A stretch of 64,000 bases of DNA from NCBI GenBank assembly GCA_017940255.1, contig JAGAZB010000035.1, positions 1 to 64,000 on the forward strand, in the 5' to 3' direction. Numbering within the stretch: position 1 is the stretch's first letter; each line of letters starts with the position of its first letter. This DNA comes from Treponema sp. GTDB taxonomy: Bacteria > Spirochaetota > Spirochaetia > Treponematales > Treponemataceae. Made by a program: the position numbers and the translations under genes. Of the stretch, positions 43,143 through 52,046 are shown in pieces. Below the pieces are notes generated by a model. It saw only the letters and a list, made by a program, of their open reading frames with translations, made no database searches and was not told where the DNA came from.

Positions 43143-44519
43143 TTACAACTTTAAATTATCGTGATAGCGCTGCCACCATTCAAGTTCTGCGGCATTTGTA
43201 GTTGCTTCCGAAGTTTTAAAATCCTGATCAATAAGTTCAATAAGATGACGGCAATTAATTACTGCCTGGGCAATACAAGGTTCAAAATGTCCACCCTTAG
43301 ATTTTTCAAAAACTTCCATTGCTTCATCAATAGACATAGGATCCTTGTAAAGACGCTGACTGATAAGGGCATCCAGAACATCGGCGGCAGCCATAATACG
43401 GCCGCACAAAGGAATCTGCTCTCCTTTTAATCCGTTCGGATAGCCAGTTCCGTCCCATTTTTCGTGGTGATGATAAGCCATCTTCATGGCAATATCGTTA
43501 AAGCGGCCGTTATCAATCGGAGGCAGATATTCCAGAAGTTTTTTTCCTTCTTCCGGATGGCACTTCATCATTTCAAATTCTTCCGGAGTAAATTTTCCTA
43601 TTTTATTCAGAATTCCTTCCGGAACATGAATTTTCCCAATATCATGCAGAAAAGCGGCTGTTGTAAAAAGGGTGATATTTTTTTCAGTCAGTTCATCTTC
43701 ATAATAACCTTCAGCCCTTAATTCCTTACTGATGATTTCTACATACTTTTGAGTATGCATAACATGGCGTCCGGTAAAAAGATCGTGACTGCCAAGACAC
43801 TGGGCAACAAACTGAATGATTTTATACTGGGTAAGTTCAAGTTCACGGTTTGCAGTTTCAAGTTCGCTATTCTGCTGAATAATATATCTGTTTCGCTCAG
43901 AAAGTTTTTCGTAAGCAGCATCACGGTCTGCCTTTGTGTTTACAAGATTCTGAATTGTGCGATAGTTTTTAGCAGTAAGAAAACCTGCGATGAGGAAAAC
44001 AAAAACGAATTCAATTGTAATTCCAGAAATATGAGAAATAAACCAGATAAGCGGTTCACTATCATCTTTTATCTGAGGAGGAATAATATCTCCCACACCG
44101 TAAGCACGAATAAGATACAAGGCAACAATAGAAAGATAAGAAACAATAGAAGTAAGATTTGTAAACTTTCTATTATAATAAAGACAGCTTAAAAAAGGCG
44201 CACAGCCAAATGTGATTGTAATATTGATAACTTTATTGTAGCCCAGCAAATCAACAAATAAGACTGCAGAAAAAATACCAAAATACATGCTGAAAATCTG
44301 CAGTTTTTCACTTCTGGTTGTGAATAATAAAACAAGATATGTAAAGATTGAAACACATAAAATACCAATGGAATAAACATGTGGAACAATCCAAATTCCT
44401 GCCAGGGTAAGGATGATAAAAGAGATTGGTACTATAACAGTAAAGGCCATAACCTTTCGAACCATGGCATTTACATTGACAACGTTTTCTGTAAAGAACA
44501 ATCCGTCTTGTTCAGACAT
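43143..44519 (-). CDS. membrane HD-GYP c-di-GMP phosphodiesterase
   Basis: 458-residue protein. Six or more N-terminal membrane helices (about 20-200) form an uncharacterised sensor, then a short coiled coil (ETANRELELTQYKIIQFVAQ). The HD-GYP domain (about 245-445) keeps the catalytic elements: RHVMHTQKYVE, AAFLHDIGKIHVPE, HHHEKWDGTGYPNGLKGEQI and RIMAAADVLDALIS. It should hydrolyse c-di-GMP, complementing the EAL and GGDEF proteins in the window. GGAGGAG ribosome site. It lies 73 bases upstream of the acyl-CoA ligase on the same strand. Confidence 0.9.
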   Translation of the reverse strand: MSEQDGLFFTENVVNVNAMVRKVMAFTVIVPISFIILTLAGIWIVPHVYSIGILCVSIFTYLVLLFTTRSEKLQIFSMYFGIFSAVLFVDLLGYNKVINITITFGCAPFLSCLYYNRKFTNLTSIVSYLSIVALYLIRAYGVGDIIPPQIKDDSEPLIWFISHISGITIEFVFVFLIAGFLTAKNYRTIQNLVNTKADRDAAYEKLSERNRYIIQQNSELETANRELELTQYKIIQFVAQCLGSHDLFTGRHVMHTQKYVEIISKELRAEGYYEDELTEKNITLFTTAAFLHDIGKIHVPEGILNKIGKFTPEEFEMMKCHPEEGKKLLEYLPPIDNGRFNDIAMKMAYHHHEKWDGTGYPNGLKGEQIPLCGRIMAAADVLDALISQRLYKDPMSIDEAMEVFEKSKGGHFEPCIAQAVINCRHLIELIDQDFKTSEATTNAAELEWWQRYHDNLKL

Positions 44520-44655
44520 CTAACTCCTCCCAGACTATTGGGTAATAAAACAACAACTAATAAGCACAATATCATATTATTGTAAAGGAGAATAGTAGAT
44601 AAATCAATTAAAAATTAGATTGGGAAATTATATTAAACGTGTGCTCAAAAAAAAA

Positions 44656-44890
44656 CAAAAGAGCTTCCGCTGCGCGTCCTCGAAAACATCGCAGTGTAGA
44701 AAAAAAAGAGCTGACTCTGAAAATAGGGGCGGGAACAAAATCACGGGCGAAACGCATTGTGAGCTTTTTTGCAGACTTGCATAAAAAAAAATCCGAGGAT
44801 TTCCGAAGGAAACCGCAGGATTTTTATACACAAAAAAAGCGAAGACTCATGCAGTTTCGAACGTGATTTTGTGGTAGCCCCTATTTTCAG
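44656..44890. repeat. partial family B element and a 25-bp interrupted foldback
   Basis: 44656-44692 matches half of family B (CGTCCTCGAAAA and ATCGCAGTG). Next to it, CTGAAAATAGGGGC + ACAAAATCACG (44716-44743) pairs with CGTGATTTTGT + GCCCCTATTTTCAG (44862-44890), giving a 25-bp stem broken by a 4-base internal loop (ggga/ggta) and enclosing smaller hairpins. This fills most of the 379-base gap between the GH43 3' end and the HD-GYP start; I see no gene in it. Confidence 0.7.
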
Positions 44891-44898
44891 TGTAAGTA

Positions 44899-46410
44899 TT
44901 ATTTTTCAAACTTCCAGGATGCAAGTTCATACTTTCCTGAGAATACAAAGTATAAATCGTGCTTGCCAGTAATATTTGCGAGTTTTGTTTCTACTTCACT
45001 TTTGTTGCCGATTTTTACTTCGGCAAGAAGAGTGCCGTTTGAACCAAAATGGTCTGCACAAATCTTCAGAACAGAATCCTTTGAATTTTCACCAGGAATT
45101 ACTTTGAGTAAGGCCTTTTGTGCTCCATCAGCAAAATCTACACCCTTAATGCAAATGTATCCGCCATCAGCAACTGGCGAAAGGGTCTGCTCTGATGTAA
45201 CAGCCACATTTCTTGAAGAATGGAATGTTGCAGCCGCAACTTCTTCAAAAGGATTAAATGCTGCAAGCTGGCTAACGCCTTCCATCTTCATATTCTGAAC
45301 AGGCAGGCTGCCATCAGCATTTACTTCAAACTCATTAATAAAGATGCTTCGGTATCCGCCTTTTTCCAGGCCCAGCTGCTTTTCGGTTATCTGAGCATGA
45401 TATGCAATATAGTGTTTTCCCTTAAATTCAAAAATCCAGTGGTGATTGTTACCCCAAGCGCCAAAGTAGGTTCCAGGATTTTTAAGAGTCCAGCCCTGGT
45501 AAGTAAATGGTCCCAAAGGCTTTTCAGAAGTCATATAAGCAATTACCGCAATTGGAGGAACTTCAGGACCGCTACCAGCAGGACGCTCTGTCCAGTTTGC
45601 ACAGTATGTATAATAGTAGAGATTGTTAATTTTGTTGATTCCAGAATCTTCAAAAAGATATGGAGCGTCAATTTCTGCAGGGGTGCCAACAATGCTAATC
45701 ATATCTGGACCAAGCTGAGCACAGCGGGCTGTTTTTGGATGCTCGAATGCATCTGGATTGTGTCCGCCTCCAAAATAAATGTAACCTGTGCCATCATCAT
45801 CTACAAAAACTGCAGGGTCAAAAAGCCAGTTTACATTTGCACAGTTTGGAGTCTGGCGGGAAATTAAAGGCTTTTTTATAGGATCTGTAAAAGGTCCCTT
45901 TGGACTATCAGCTGTAAGAACACCAATTCCGTTTCCGCTGTCTGCAAAATAAAGGAAGAATTTGTCTTTTCCATCAATATTTTTGTAAGCAATAGCAGGT
46001 GCCCAGGAATTTGTAGCCCATGTGGCATCTCCCTTACCGCCGTTTTTTCCAGCTACAGGAATCTCACCCAAATCTGTCCAGTTTACTAAATCCTTAGAAG
46101 AAAAAAGATTTAATGAATTGATTTTGTTATATCGGTTTTCTTCCTTACCGGCTGAATATTCAAGCTGCTGCATATCGTTTGTTGAATAAACATAAACAGT
46201 ATCTTTATAGATAAGAACTGCTGGATCAGCACCAAATTTATGCGCAATAACCGGATTATTTTCTGTGGGGAGCTTTACAATTTTTTCGGCCATCAGTTTC
46301 TGCATTTCTGAAAGCGGGGTTAATTCAAGCTTAGAAGCACTTTTGCCACAACATGACATAATTAGAAATCCTCCTGAGATTATGGTTAAAATTTTTCTTG
46401 CCTTTTTCAT
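44899..46410 (-). CDS. GH43 lipoprotein with CBM6-like C-terminus
   Basis: 503-residue exported glycosidase. A lipoprotein signal with the lipobox IMSC puts Cys near residue 20, so it is anchored at the cell surface or in the periplasm. The five-bladed GH43 domain (about 50-370) shows GADPAVLIY (Asp), WLFDPAVFVDDD (second Asp) and AEIDAPYLFED (acid Glu). The last 130 residues resemble a CBM6 beta-sandwich (GYICIKGVDFADGAQKALLK). Likely alpha-arabinofuranosidase or beta-xylosidase acting on arabinoxylan-type polymers. The promoter overlaps a LacI-like operator shared with the divergent GH43 gene. Confidence 0.88.
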   Translation of the reverse strand: MKKARKILTIISGGFLIMSCCGKSASKLELTPLSEMQKLMAEKIVKLPTENNPVIAHKFGADPAVLIYKDTVYVYSTNDMQQLEYSAGKEENRYNKINSLNLFSSKDLVNWTDLGEIPVAGKNGGKGDATWATNSWAPAIAYKNIDGKDKFFLYFADSGNGIGVLTADSPKGPFTDPIKKPLISRQTPNCANVNWLFDPAVFVDDDGTGYIYFGGGHNPDAFEHPKTARCAQLGPDMISIVGTPAEIDAPYLFEDSGINKINNLYYYTYCANWTERPAGSGPEVPPIAVIAYMTSEKPLGPFTYQGWTLKNPGTYFGAWGNNHHWIFEFKGKHYIAYHAQITEKQLGLEKGGYRSIFINEFEVNADGSLPVQNMKMEGVSQLAAFNPFEEVAAATFHSSRNVAVTSEQTLSPVADGGYICIKGVDFADGAQKALLKVIPGENSKDSVLKICADHFGSNGTLLAEVKIGNKSEVETKLANITGKHDLYFVFSGKYELASWKFEK

Positions 46411-46413
46411 AGT

Positions 46414-46456
46414 TTGATTGTACCCTTATTTTACGGTTTAGTAAAACGTTTAACAA
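46414..46456. promoter_or_regulatory. divergent promoters with a LacI-type operator
   Basis: Minus promoter: TTGTTA (46456-46451), 17 bases, TAAAAT (46433-46428). Plus promoter: TTGATT (46414), 17 bases, TTTAGT (46437), weaker. The near-palindrome GTAAAACGTTTAAC (46441-46454), centred on CG as LacI-family sites are, overlaps both. A similar ATAAATCGTTTAAC lies at 48055-48068 before the importer operon. Confidence 0.6.
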
Positions 46457-46466
46457 GAGGTTTTGA

Positions 46467-47981
46467 ATGAAAAAAAATGTATTTAATCCATATCTTCCTT
46501 CCTGGGAATATATTCCAGACGGAGAGCCACATGTTTTTGGAGACAGAGTTTATGTTTACGGTTCCCACGATTTAGCAGGCGGACCGGTATTCTGTCTTGG
46601 AGATTATGTGTGCTGGTCAGCTCCGGTTACAGATTTAAGCGACTGGCGCTATGAAGGTGTTATATATAGAAAAGAAGATGATAAAGCAAACAACGGCCGC
46701 ATGGTTTTGTATGCTCCAGATGTTTGCCAGGGCCCGGACGGACGCTATTATCTTTATTACGTTTTTGACAAGGTAGGATTCGTTTCTGTTGCAGTGTGCG
46801 ATAAGCCCGCCGGACGCTACAAGTTCTACGGATATGTTCATTATCAGGACGGAACAAGACTTGGGGAACGAAAGGGCGACATGCCTCAGTTTGACCCGGC
46901 AGTTTTGTGCGAAGGAGAAAAAACTTACCTTTACACCGGCTTTAGCGGAAACGGCATGCGCGACCGTATTGGTGCTATGGCTACAGTCCTTGGAAAAGAT
47001 ATGCTTACTATAATAGAAGAACCTGCAGTAATTGTACCGGGAGACTGCTACACTCTGCCAGAAAAAGAAGCCTGCGCCACAGCCACTGCCCAGCAAAAAG
47101 CCGCTGGAGGAGCATATTCTTATGCTCTGGCTTCTACAGAAAACTGGGAAGGATTTAAGGGCCACGCATTTTTTGAAGCACCGTCTATCAGAAAGATTGG
47201 CGACAGCTACTACTTTGTTTATTCTTCACAGGTTATGCACGAGCTTTGTTATGCCACCAGTAAAAATCCAAGAGACGGATTTATTTATCGGGGCGTTATC
47301 GTAAGTAACTGCGATATAGGAATCGGAAGTTACAAGCCCGCCGATATGCCATCAGCTTACGGTGCAAACAATCACGGCGGCTTTGAACTTATAAACGGCC
47401 AGTATTACATTTTCTATCACCATCACACAAACGGCACCTGGTACAGCCGCCAGGGCTGCGCAGAAAAAATGCAGGTGCTTGCCGATGGCAGCATTCCTCA
47501 GGTAGAAATTACTTCCTGCGGACTAAATGACGGCCCGCTTCCAGCAAAAGGCCAATATCCGGCTTATATTGCCTGCAACATATTTACAGATAAGCCTTCT
47601 ATGTATGTGGGAGAGGGCTTTCCAAAGGTAACTCAATACGGCTGCGATAACCCTGACGGCAACCCGCTTGCTGGGGTGGAGAAAGCGGAAGATTCTTCTT
47701 TTATAACAGGAATTTGTAAGAACACGAATATTGGATTTAAATACTTTGACTATAAAAATGCCAGGGGGCTGAGTATTACGACTCGCGGATATATTCACGG
47801 GGAGTTTGAAGTAAGGACAACTTGGGATGGGCCGGTACTTGGCAAGATTAATTTAACCGACGGGTCGAATTTCTGGGAAGAGCACAGTGCAGAAATACAG
47901 TTTCCAGATGGAAAAGGCAGTCTTTATCTGAAATTTACAGGAACAGGAAACGGGCAGCTTAAAAATATCAAATTTGTCTAG
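46467..47981 (+). CDS. cytosolic GH43 glycosidase
   Basis: 504-residue GH43-family enzyme without a signal peptide, so it acts on imported oligosaccharides. The N-terminal propeller starts NPYLPSWEYIPDGEPHVFGD then RVYVYGSHD, with MPQFDPAVLCEGEKTYLY (second Asp) and HAFFEAPSIRKIGDSYYFVY (acid Glu). The C-terminal 120 residues are a CBM6-like sandwich. Probable arabinosidase or xylosidase. Divergent from the lipoprotein GH43 and just upstream of a sugar importer, so the three likely form one oligosaccharide-use system: surface cleavage, import, then cytosolic cleavage. AGAGG ribosome site. Confidence 0.87.
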   Translation: MKKNVFNPYLPSWEYIPDGEPHVFGDRVYVYGSHDLAGGPVFCLGDYVCWSAPVTDLSDWRYEGVIYRKEDDKANNGRMVLYAPDVCQGPDGRYYLYYVFDKVGFVSVAVCDKPAGRYKFYGYVHYQDGTRLGERKGDMPQFDPAVLCEGEKTYLYTGFSGNGMRDRIGAMATVLGKDMLTIIEEPAVIVPGDCYTLPEKEACATATAQQKAAGGAYSYALASTENWEGFKGHAFFEAPSIRKIGDSYYFVYSSQVMHELCYATSKNPRDGFIYRGVIVSNCDIGIGSYKPADMPSAYGANNHGGFELINGQYYIFYHHHTNGTWYSRQGCAEKMQVLADGSIPQVEITSCGLNDGPLPAKGQYPAYIACNIFTDKPSMYVGEGFPKVTQYGCDNPDGNPLAGVEKAEDSSFITGICKNTNIGFKYFDYKNARGLSITTRGYIHGEFEVRTTWDGPVLGKINLTDGSNFWEEHSAEIQFPDGKGSLYLKFTGTGNGQLKNIKFV

Positions 47982-48028
47982 GTTAATACAATTTTACTGT
48001 GTTTTTTTACAAATTTTAGTTGTGTTTT

Positions 48029-48068
48029 TTGATAACTGGGCTTATTATTTTTATATAAATCGTTTAAC
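48029..48068 (+). promoter_or_regulatory. promoter and LacI-like operator of the importer operon
   Basis: TTGATA (48029-48034), 17 bases, TATATA (48052-48057). ATAAATCGTTTAAC (48055-48068) overlaps the expected start and resembles the operator between the GH43 genes. A further AAATCGATTGA lies at about 48142. The leader to 48204 is about 140 nt. Confidence 0.55.
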
Positions 48069-48203
48069 TTTGAAGATTTTTTAAAATTTGGGGGATTCTC
48101 CCGATTGCGAATCTAAAAGTTAGGGTTTACCATTTATCTAAGTAAATCGATTGAATTTTCACAGTCGATTAGGAAAAAGTCATAAAAATTAAGGAGGACT
48201 TTT

Positions 48204-49895
48204 ATGAAAAAAGTAATGTCAGTTGCTTTAGCAGCAGTTATGGCATTAAGCTTGGTTGGATGTAAAGGCGGAGCTGGCAAAAGCAAGTCTATGAACATCT
48301 CTGTATTCACAATTCAGCAGCGTGAGCAGCCACCTGCTGATAACAAAACTTACAAGTGGATTGAAGAAAAGTTCGGTGTAACTTTCTCTTGGGATATCCT
48401 TGTAGGTGATAAAGACCAGAAGATTGGTGTACTTATTGCTTCTGGTGACCTTCCTGATCTCGTTGAAGTAGACTCAGAGAAGTTCCAGGGTGCCGGTTGT
48501 CTTCGCGACCTTAAGCCACTCGTAGAAAAATATGCTCCAAACTTGAGAAAGCATTATGAATCTGCCTGGAAAAAGATGATTGACCAGGATTCAGAAAAAG
48601 ATGCTAACGGAAAAATCGTTAAAGAACACATCTACTCTCTTCCAAACTATGGTGTAATCGATGGTATCCCATCAGATACATATTACAACCAGAATGGTTG
48701 GTGGATTCAGAAGGCTGTTCTTAAAGAATTCGGATATCCTGTAATCAAAACTGTAGATCAGTACTTCGATCTTCTTGAAAAATACTATCAGAAGTATCCA
48801 ACAATTGATGGTATGCCAACAATTCCATTCAATATCATCACAGCTGACTGGGAAGCATTTGACCTTTGGAACCCACCTAACTTCTTGGCTGGATATCCAA
48901 ACGATGGTAACGGACACGTTACTCTTGAAAACGGAAAATATGTTTACACAGACAACTTTGCTGATGAAAATGCACACAGATGGTTCAAACTTGCTAACGG
49001 ATACTTCCAGAGAGGCTTGATTGACCCAGCTTCTTTCACAGATAACCGCGACCAGTACTATGCTAAGATTGCTCAGGGCCGTGTACTCGGTATGTTCATT
49101 CAGGGATGGCAGTTTATGGGTGAACCAGAACAGACTCTCTGGTCAGCAGGAAAAGATGAAAGAACTTATGCTCCATTGGCAATCACATTTGATGAATCAA
49201 TTAAACCACACTATCGCGATCGTTCACTTCCAAACCTCCAGAGAGGTTTTGGTATTACTGTAAAGTGTCCAGAAGACAAGGCTATCAAGATTCTTCAGTT
49301 CATGGACAAGATGATCGAAGAAGAAAACCAGAAGATCCTTTACTGGGGATTTGAAGGTGAAGATTACCAGATCGACGCTAACGGACGTGCTTACAGAACA
49401 GACAAACAGCGTGCAGATCAGAAAGATCCAAACTGGCTCCAGAAGAACCGCGCTCTCCTTTGGGCAGAAGAAGCTCCAAAACTGGAAGGAACAATGCCAT
49501 CTGGATACACACGTTCTATGGATGACCTTGAATGGGAATATGCCCTCAGCCAGAAACCTGTTGATATCGAACTCTGGAATGCTTACGGTGTAGGTTCTTA
49601 TGCTGAATTCGTAGATGCTAACCCTCCAAAGAATGCTGGTTGGTACCCAATGTGGCAGTGCAACCCATCTGCAGAAAATGGCGGATTCGAAGAAGAAGCA
49701 GCAGTTGCTATGACTGGTTTCGAATCTATCCAGAGAAAGTATCTTCCAAAGATGATTATGGGCAAACCAGAAGAATTTGAAGCTACATGGAATGAGTATG
49801 CAGGACTTCTCCAGCCTCTTACAGCAACATACAACAAGTTCATGCAGCAGCAGCTCGATCACCGTGTAGAATTATTCGGTGGTTTCCAGGACTAA
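48204..49895 (+). CDS. LplA-type extracellular solute-binding lipoprotein
   Basis: 563-residue substrate-binding protein of a carbohydrate ABC importer (family 1, LplA/LipO type). The signal MKKVMSVALAAVMALSLVGC ends in a lipobox with Cys20; the mature protein is anchored to a membrane. WIEEKFGVTFSWDILVGD and ASGDLPDLVEVD are typical of this group, as is the length. Two permease genes follow after a hairpin-terminator region, so this gene is probably made in large excess over the permeases. No ATPase gene is in the operon; such systems usually borrow a shared MsmX-like ATPase. Confidence 0.92.
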   Translation: MKKVMSVALAAVMALSLVGCKGGAGKSKSMNISVFTIQQREQPPADNKTYKWIEEKFGVTFSWDILVGDKDQKIGVLIASGDLPDLVEVDSEKFQGAGCLRDLKPLVEKYAPNLRKHYESAWKKMIDQDSEKDANGKIVKEHIYSLPNYGVIDGIPSDTYYNQNGWWIQKAVLKEFGYPVIKTVDQYFDLLEKYYQKYPTIDGMPTIPFNIITADWEAFDLWNPPNFLAGYPNDGNGHVTLENGKYVYTDNFADENAHRWFKLANGYFQRGLIDPASFTDNRDQYYAKIAQGRVLGMFIQGWQFMGEPEQTLWSAGKDERTYAPLAITFDESIKPHYRDRSLPNLQRGFGITVKCPEDKAIKILQFMDKMIEEENQKILYWGFEGEDYQIDANGRAYRTDKQRADQKDPNWLQKNRALLWAEEAPKLEGTMPSGYTRSMDDLEWEYALSQKPVDIELWNAYGVGSYAEFVDANPPKNAGWYPMWQCNPSAENGGFEEEAAVAMTGFESIQRKYLPKMIMGKPEEFEATWNEYAGLLQPLTATYNKFMQQQLDHRVELFGGFQD

Positions 49896-49929
49896 TTTTT
49901 GGTTCTGGCACGGAGTGTCAGTTTGACCA

Positions 49930-50002
49930 GTGACGGGAGCAAGTAAATTGCTTCTGTCACGAAAAAAAAGTCCACGGAGTTTATTCTGTGGACTTTTTTT
50001 TT
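49930..50002 (+). terminator. stabilising hairpin plus leaky terminator between binding protein and permeases
   Basis: A 13-bp stem (GTGACGGGAGCAA with TTGCTTCTGTCAC, 49930-49960, two G-U pairs) is followed by AAAAGTCCAC ... GTGGACTTTT (49966-49997) and a T run to 50002. The second hairpin has A and T tails and can end transcription; partial read-through would give less permease than binding protein. Confidence 0.85.
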
Positions 50003-50027
50003 AATATTTCTAAAACGGGTATTTTTT

Positions 50028-50999
50028 ATGAAAAATAAAAAAGCTAAAGATTCTAAGCAGGAATTAACTGCTACAGAACTCACAAATAAAAAAAATAAAT
50101 GGAAACTACTTGGAAAGCAGAAAATGCTTATCCTTATGTCTCTTCCTTTTGTTCTTTATATAATTTTATTCAGATATGTCCCTCTTTGGGGATGGACAAT
50201 GGCTTTCCAGGATTATAAGCCATATAAATCTTTTGCTCAGCAAGACTGGGTTGGATTCAAATGGTTCATTCAGTTGTTCACAGAGAAAGAATTCCTTCTT
50301 TCTTTAAGAAATACCGTAGGAATGAGCCTTATAAGTACCGCACTTGGTTACGTTACTGCAATTCTTATTGCAGTTTTCCTGAACGAAGTCCGCTACATTG
50401 GTATTAAAAGATTCGTTCAGACAGTTTCTTATCTCCCACACTTCCTTTCTTGGGTTATTGTAACGGGTTTAGTTGCGAATGTTCTTTCCGTAGAAGACGG
50501 AATTTTAAATGACATATTAACAAGCCTGCACCTGGTAAAACAGCCGGTACAGTGGCTTGCAGTTCCAAAATACTTCTGGCACATCATTGGTTGGACTTAC
50601 GTATGGAAGGAAGTTGGTTGGAATACAATTGTTTACCTTGGTGCAATGACAGCCATTGACCCATGTCTGTACGAAGCAGCACAGATTGACGGTTGTGGAC
50701 GTCTCCGCAAAATCTGGCACATCACATTGCCAGGAATTAAGCCTACAATCATCATTATGATGATTATGTCTGCCGGACATATTCTTGATGCAAACTTTGA
50801 AATGCCATACTTGTTGCAGAACGGTATGATTCAGGATGTAGCAGAAACAATTGATATTTACGTATTGAAATACGGTTTCAAACTTTCAAGATACGGTCTT
50901 GCTACCGCTGCTGGTATCTTTAAAAATGTTGTTAATATCATTCTTCTTGTAATTGCAAACTCTATTGCAAAGAAGAGCGGTGAGGAGCGTCTGATATGA
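50028..50999 (+). CDS. ABC sugar permease, LplB-type
   Basis: 323-residue inner-membrane permease with about six hydrophobic helices after a charged, cytosolic N-terminal tail of 30 residues. YIILFRYVPLWGWTMAFQDY is the family opening, and YEAAQIDGCGRLRKIWHITL is the EAA loop that docks the ATPase. It pairs with the next gene to form the channel. Its last bases overlap the next start (ATGA-type). Confidence 0.92.
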   Translation: MKNKKAKDSKQELTATELTNKKNKWKLLGKQKMLILMSLPFVLYIILFRYVPLWGWTMAFQDYKPYKSFAQQDWVGFKWFIQLFTEKEFLLSLRNTVGMSLISTALGYVTAILIAVFLNEVRYIGIKRFVQTVSYLPHFLSWVIVTGLVANVLSVEDGILNDILTSLHLVKQPVQWLAVPKYFWHIIGWTYVWKEVGWNTIVYLGAMTAIDPCLYEAAQIDGCGRLRKIWHITLPGIKPTIIIMMIMSAGHILDANFEMPYLLQNGMIQDVAETIDIYVLKYGFKLSRYGLATAAGIFKNVVNIILLVIANSIAKKSGEERLI

Positions 51000-51946
51000 T
51001 GATTGATGAAAAGAAAAGAAACGAATATGCAGCAGCCAGAAGACGTACAAATGTAAGTAACTTTATTTTAGATTTTATCATCTACATTGTTCTTGCCTTT
51101 GTTGTTATTGCAACAGTTTATCCATTCTGGAATACAATCGCAATTTCTTTCAATGATGGTCTTGATTCCCTTAAAGGTGGAATTAAACTCATCCCAAGAA
51201 AATGGACTTTCCAGAACTACAGCAATCTTTTTGTAACAGACCGAATTCCAAAAGCTCTGATTATTTCTGTTTCAAGAACAGTTTTGCAGACAGTTTTAAG
51301 TGTATTCTGTACATCTATGCTTGCTTACGCTTTAAGCCGCAAGGAATTTGTAATCAGAAAGCCACTTACAACTATTCTGGTAATTTCTATGTATGTAAAT
51401 GCAGGTCTTATCCCAGGATACATGTTGATTAAAAATCTTCACCTGCTTGGAAAGTATTCTGTTTACATCATTCCGTGTCTTGTAGATGTATTCAACTTTA
51501 TTCTTGTAAGAACTTATATCAATGGTTTGCCAGACAGCTTTGTTGAATCTGCCCGAATTGATGGTGCAAATGAGTTCAAAATCTTCATGCAGATTATTAT
51601 GCCACTCATTATTCCTTCAATCGCCATGATTTGTCTCTTTACTGCAGTAAATGCCTGGAACAGCTGGTTTGATACATACCTCTACTGTTCAAATAAGCCA
51701 AAACTTCATTCATTGCAATATGTATTGATGTCTTTCTTACAGCAGAGTCAGAACCAGAGTGCTTCTGCCGCAGATGCAAACTCTATGGCCGTAGCTGCTT
51801 CTGCAGGTTCTACAGCTTCTAAGTCGACACCAATCAGTATTCGTTCTTCGATTACAGTTGTTGCAACACTTCCTATCCTCGTTGTATATCCGTTTGTTCA
51901 GAAATACTTCGTTGTAGGTATGACAATTGGTGGTGTTAAGGAGTAA
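50996..51946 (+). CDS. ABC sugar permease, LplC/YtcP-type
   Basis: 316-residue inner-membrane permease with six helices. VYPFWNTIAISFNDG is conserved near the N-terminus and VESARIDGANEFKIFMQIIM is the EAA loop. A Ser/Ala-rich stretch (QSASAADANSMAVAASAGST) before the last helix is longer than in most homologues. It overlaps the LplB gene by 4 bases and is followed by a strong terminator. Confidence 0.92.
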   Translation: MMIDEKKRNEYAAARRRTNVSNFILDFIIYIVLAFVVIATVYPFWNTIAISFNDGLDSLKGGIKLIPRKWTFQNYSNLFVTDRIPKALIISVSRTVLQTVLSVFCTSMLAYALSRKEFVIRKPLTTILVISMYVNAGLIPGYMLIKNLHLLGKYSVYIIPCLVDVFNFILVRTYINGLPDSFVESARIDGANEFKIFMQIIMPLIIPSIAMICLFTAVNAWNSWFDTYLYCSNKPKLHSLQYVLMSFLQQSQNQSASAADANSMAVAASAGSTASKSTPISIRSSITVVATLPILVVYPFVQKYFVVGMTIGGVKE

Positions 51947-51984
51947 TTAGTCCTCCATAAATATAATTAATTAACACTAACTTT

Positions 51985-52022
51985 GGCTGCGTTGCGATAC
52001 TCCTCGCTTCGCAGCCTTTTTT
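51985..52022 (+). terminator. terminator of the importer operon
   Basis: GGCTGCG (51985) pairs with CGCAGCC (52010); GCGA/TCGC extends the stem across a TT/TT internal loop; TTTTTTAT follows. The carboxylesterase gene starts 24 bases further on and thus probably depends on read-through or a promoter inside this region. Confidence 0.85.
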
Positions 52023-52046
52023 ATCAGATTTATCAGAAGGTATAAT

